From contig NZ_JANMWL010000004.1 in NCBI RefSeq assembly GCF_031393925.1, forward strand, positions 1 to 13,594: a stretch of 13,594 nt of DNA, in the 5' to 3' direction. The DNA comes from Methylibium sp031393925 (GTDB lineage Bacteria > Pseudomonadota > Gammaproteobacteria > Burkholderiales > Burkholderiaceae_C). The notes under the pieces were generated by a model. It ran no database searches. It was given only the letters and a program-made list of their open reading frames with translations, and was not told the DNA's origin. The translations under genes were made by a program, and so were the position numbers. How positions within the stretch are numbered: position 1 is the first letter of the stretch; each line of letters opens with the position of its first letter. Of the stretch, positions 12,827 through 13,594 are shown piece after piece.

Positions 12827-13594
12827 TCAGAAGTCGGCGCGGCCCGGCGGGCGGGCGATGACGCGCAGGTCGTCGCCGACCCGCTCCACGCTCTGATAAG
12901 CCAGTGACACGCCGCCGGCCAGGTCGGTCAGCGGCCCGAAGTGCGCCATCTCACGACCCAGCCCCAGCAATGTAGGCGCCAGGTACAGCAGGAACTCGTC
13001 GACCAGACCGGCCTTCACGAACGAGCCATTGAGCTTGTGGCCGGCCTCGACATGCAACTCGTTGACTTCGCGCCGCGCCAGATCGTCGAGCATGGCGGCG
13101 AGATCCACCTTGCCGCCAACGCCCGGGCAGGGCACGACCGTGACGCCGAGCGCGGCGAGCTGCTGCGCCTTGTCGGCCGCCGCGCCGGCCGGGGCCGCCG
13201 CGGTGTAGACGAGCACCTCGCCCGGCGGCTGCAGGATGCGCGCGGCCAAAGAGATCTCGAGCCGCGAGTCGACCACCACGCGCTTGGGCTGCACCCCGGT
13301 CGCAACCAGTCGCACATCGAGCCGTGGATCGTCACCCTGCACGGTGCCGATGCCGGTGAGCACCGCACCGGCGCGCTTGCGAAAGGCATGCCCGTCCAAG
13401 CGCGCCGCCTCGCCGGTGATCCACTGGCTGGCCCCGTTCTCCAGTGCCGTACGGCCGTCGAGCGACGCCGCGATCTTCATCCGCAGCCACGGGCGCTTGC
13501 GGATCATGCGCGAGAAGAAACCGATGTTGAGTTCACGCGAGGCGATGGCAGCGGGGTCGTCGGGAGCGAGTACGGTGACCTCGATGCCCGCGGC
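12827..13594 (-). CDS. ribD: RibD, pyrimidine deaminase/reductase (N-terminus outside window)
   Basis: The last 255 codons of RibD, open through the right edge. They begin in the linker AAGIEVTVLAPDDPAA, then ELNIGFFSRM, the junction between the deaminase and reductase domains. They continue through the whole reductase domain: WLRMKIAASLDGRTAL, SQWITGEAARLDGHAFRKRA, LTGIGTVQGDDPRLDVR, VDSRLEISL, ELHVEAGHKLNGSF and LYLAPTLLG. Those are the NADPH and ribosyl-phosphate binding elements of the 5-amino-6-(5-phosphoribosylamino)uracil reductase. The zinc-binding deaminase domain must lie beyond the edge. An internal ATG at 13507 is not the start, because recognisable RibD sequence lies upstream of it. 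RibD is the first riboflavin gene visible in this right-to-left cluster. Confidence 0.95.
   Translation of the reverse strand, partial: AAGIEVTVLAPDDPAAIASRELNIGFFSRMIRKRPWLRMKIAASLDGRTALENGASQWITGEAARLDGHAFRKRAGAVLTGIGTVQGDDPRLDVRLVATGVQPKRVVVDSRLEISLAARILQPPGEVLVYTAAAPAGAAADKAQQLAALGVTVVPCPGVGGKVDLAAMLDDLARREVNELHVEAGHKLNGSFVKAGLVDEFLLYLAPTLLGLGREMAHFGPLTDLAGGVSLAYQSVERVGDDLRVIARPPGRADF

Noticed and set aside
8992..12896. Plus-strand frames opposite the aminotransferase, nusB, ribH, ribBX and ribE
   Set aside because: All lie antisense to well-supported enzymes and show the His/Ala/Arg-rich composition of mirror translations.

Overview
The window looks like chromosomal DNA of a high-GC betaproteobacterium, most likely a Burkholderiales member near Rubrivivax, Methylibium or Leptothrix. 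This rests on the strong G/C third-position bias, the gene order ribD-ribE-ribBX-ribH-nusB-aminotransferase, the ybgC-tolQRA cluster, and Burkholderiales-style G/C-rich intergenic repeats. The placement is an inference, because no search could be run.

Left part (1-4020): a metal/redox stress island. An ECF-like sigma factor (184-801, minus) and the start of its zinc-finger anti-sigma factor (1-187, minus, cut by the window edge) diverge from a four-gene plus-strand operon. That operon encodes a secreted 94-aa peptide with four cysteines (DUF2282/BufA), a DUF692 multinuclear iron oxygenase (BufB), a DUF2063 partner (BufC) and a DoxX membrane protein. This is the architecture of a bufferin locus: a ribosomally made, post-translationally modified peptide thought to buffer copper in the periplasm. 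A plausible ECF promoter lies in the divergent gap. Repeats and hairpins separate bufA from bufB, and an unusual repeat array separates bufB from bufC.

Middle part (4001-8572, all minus): transcribed right to left are a Ser/Thr protein kinase with a PEGA domain, a TssQ-like type VI-secretion-associated lipoprotein, the thioesterase YbgC, and TolQ, TolR and TolA. The first five are joined by 4-nt stop/start overlaps or short gaps. tolA converges on doxX and their 3' ends overlap by 20 nt. tolB and pal are not in the window.

Right part (8650-13594, all minus): riboflavin genes ribD (N-terminus off the edge), ribE, ribBX (a RibBA variant whose cyclohydrolase half lacks the zinc-binding signature) and ribH, then nusB and a PLP aminotransferase.

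The most unusual structure is a recurring arrangement in which repeats sit exactly on ATGA stop/start junctions and carry that junction inside each unit, so that translational coupling is kept. A multi-copy version lies between bufB and bufC, where it creates a 75-codon coupling ORF. A related sequence forms the first ~30 codons of the TssQ-like gene. A different 29-bp unit precedes the aminotransferase, where overlapping 10-codon mini-ORFs lead into the gene.
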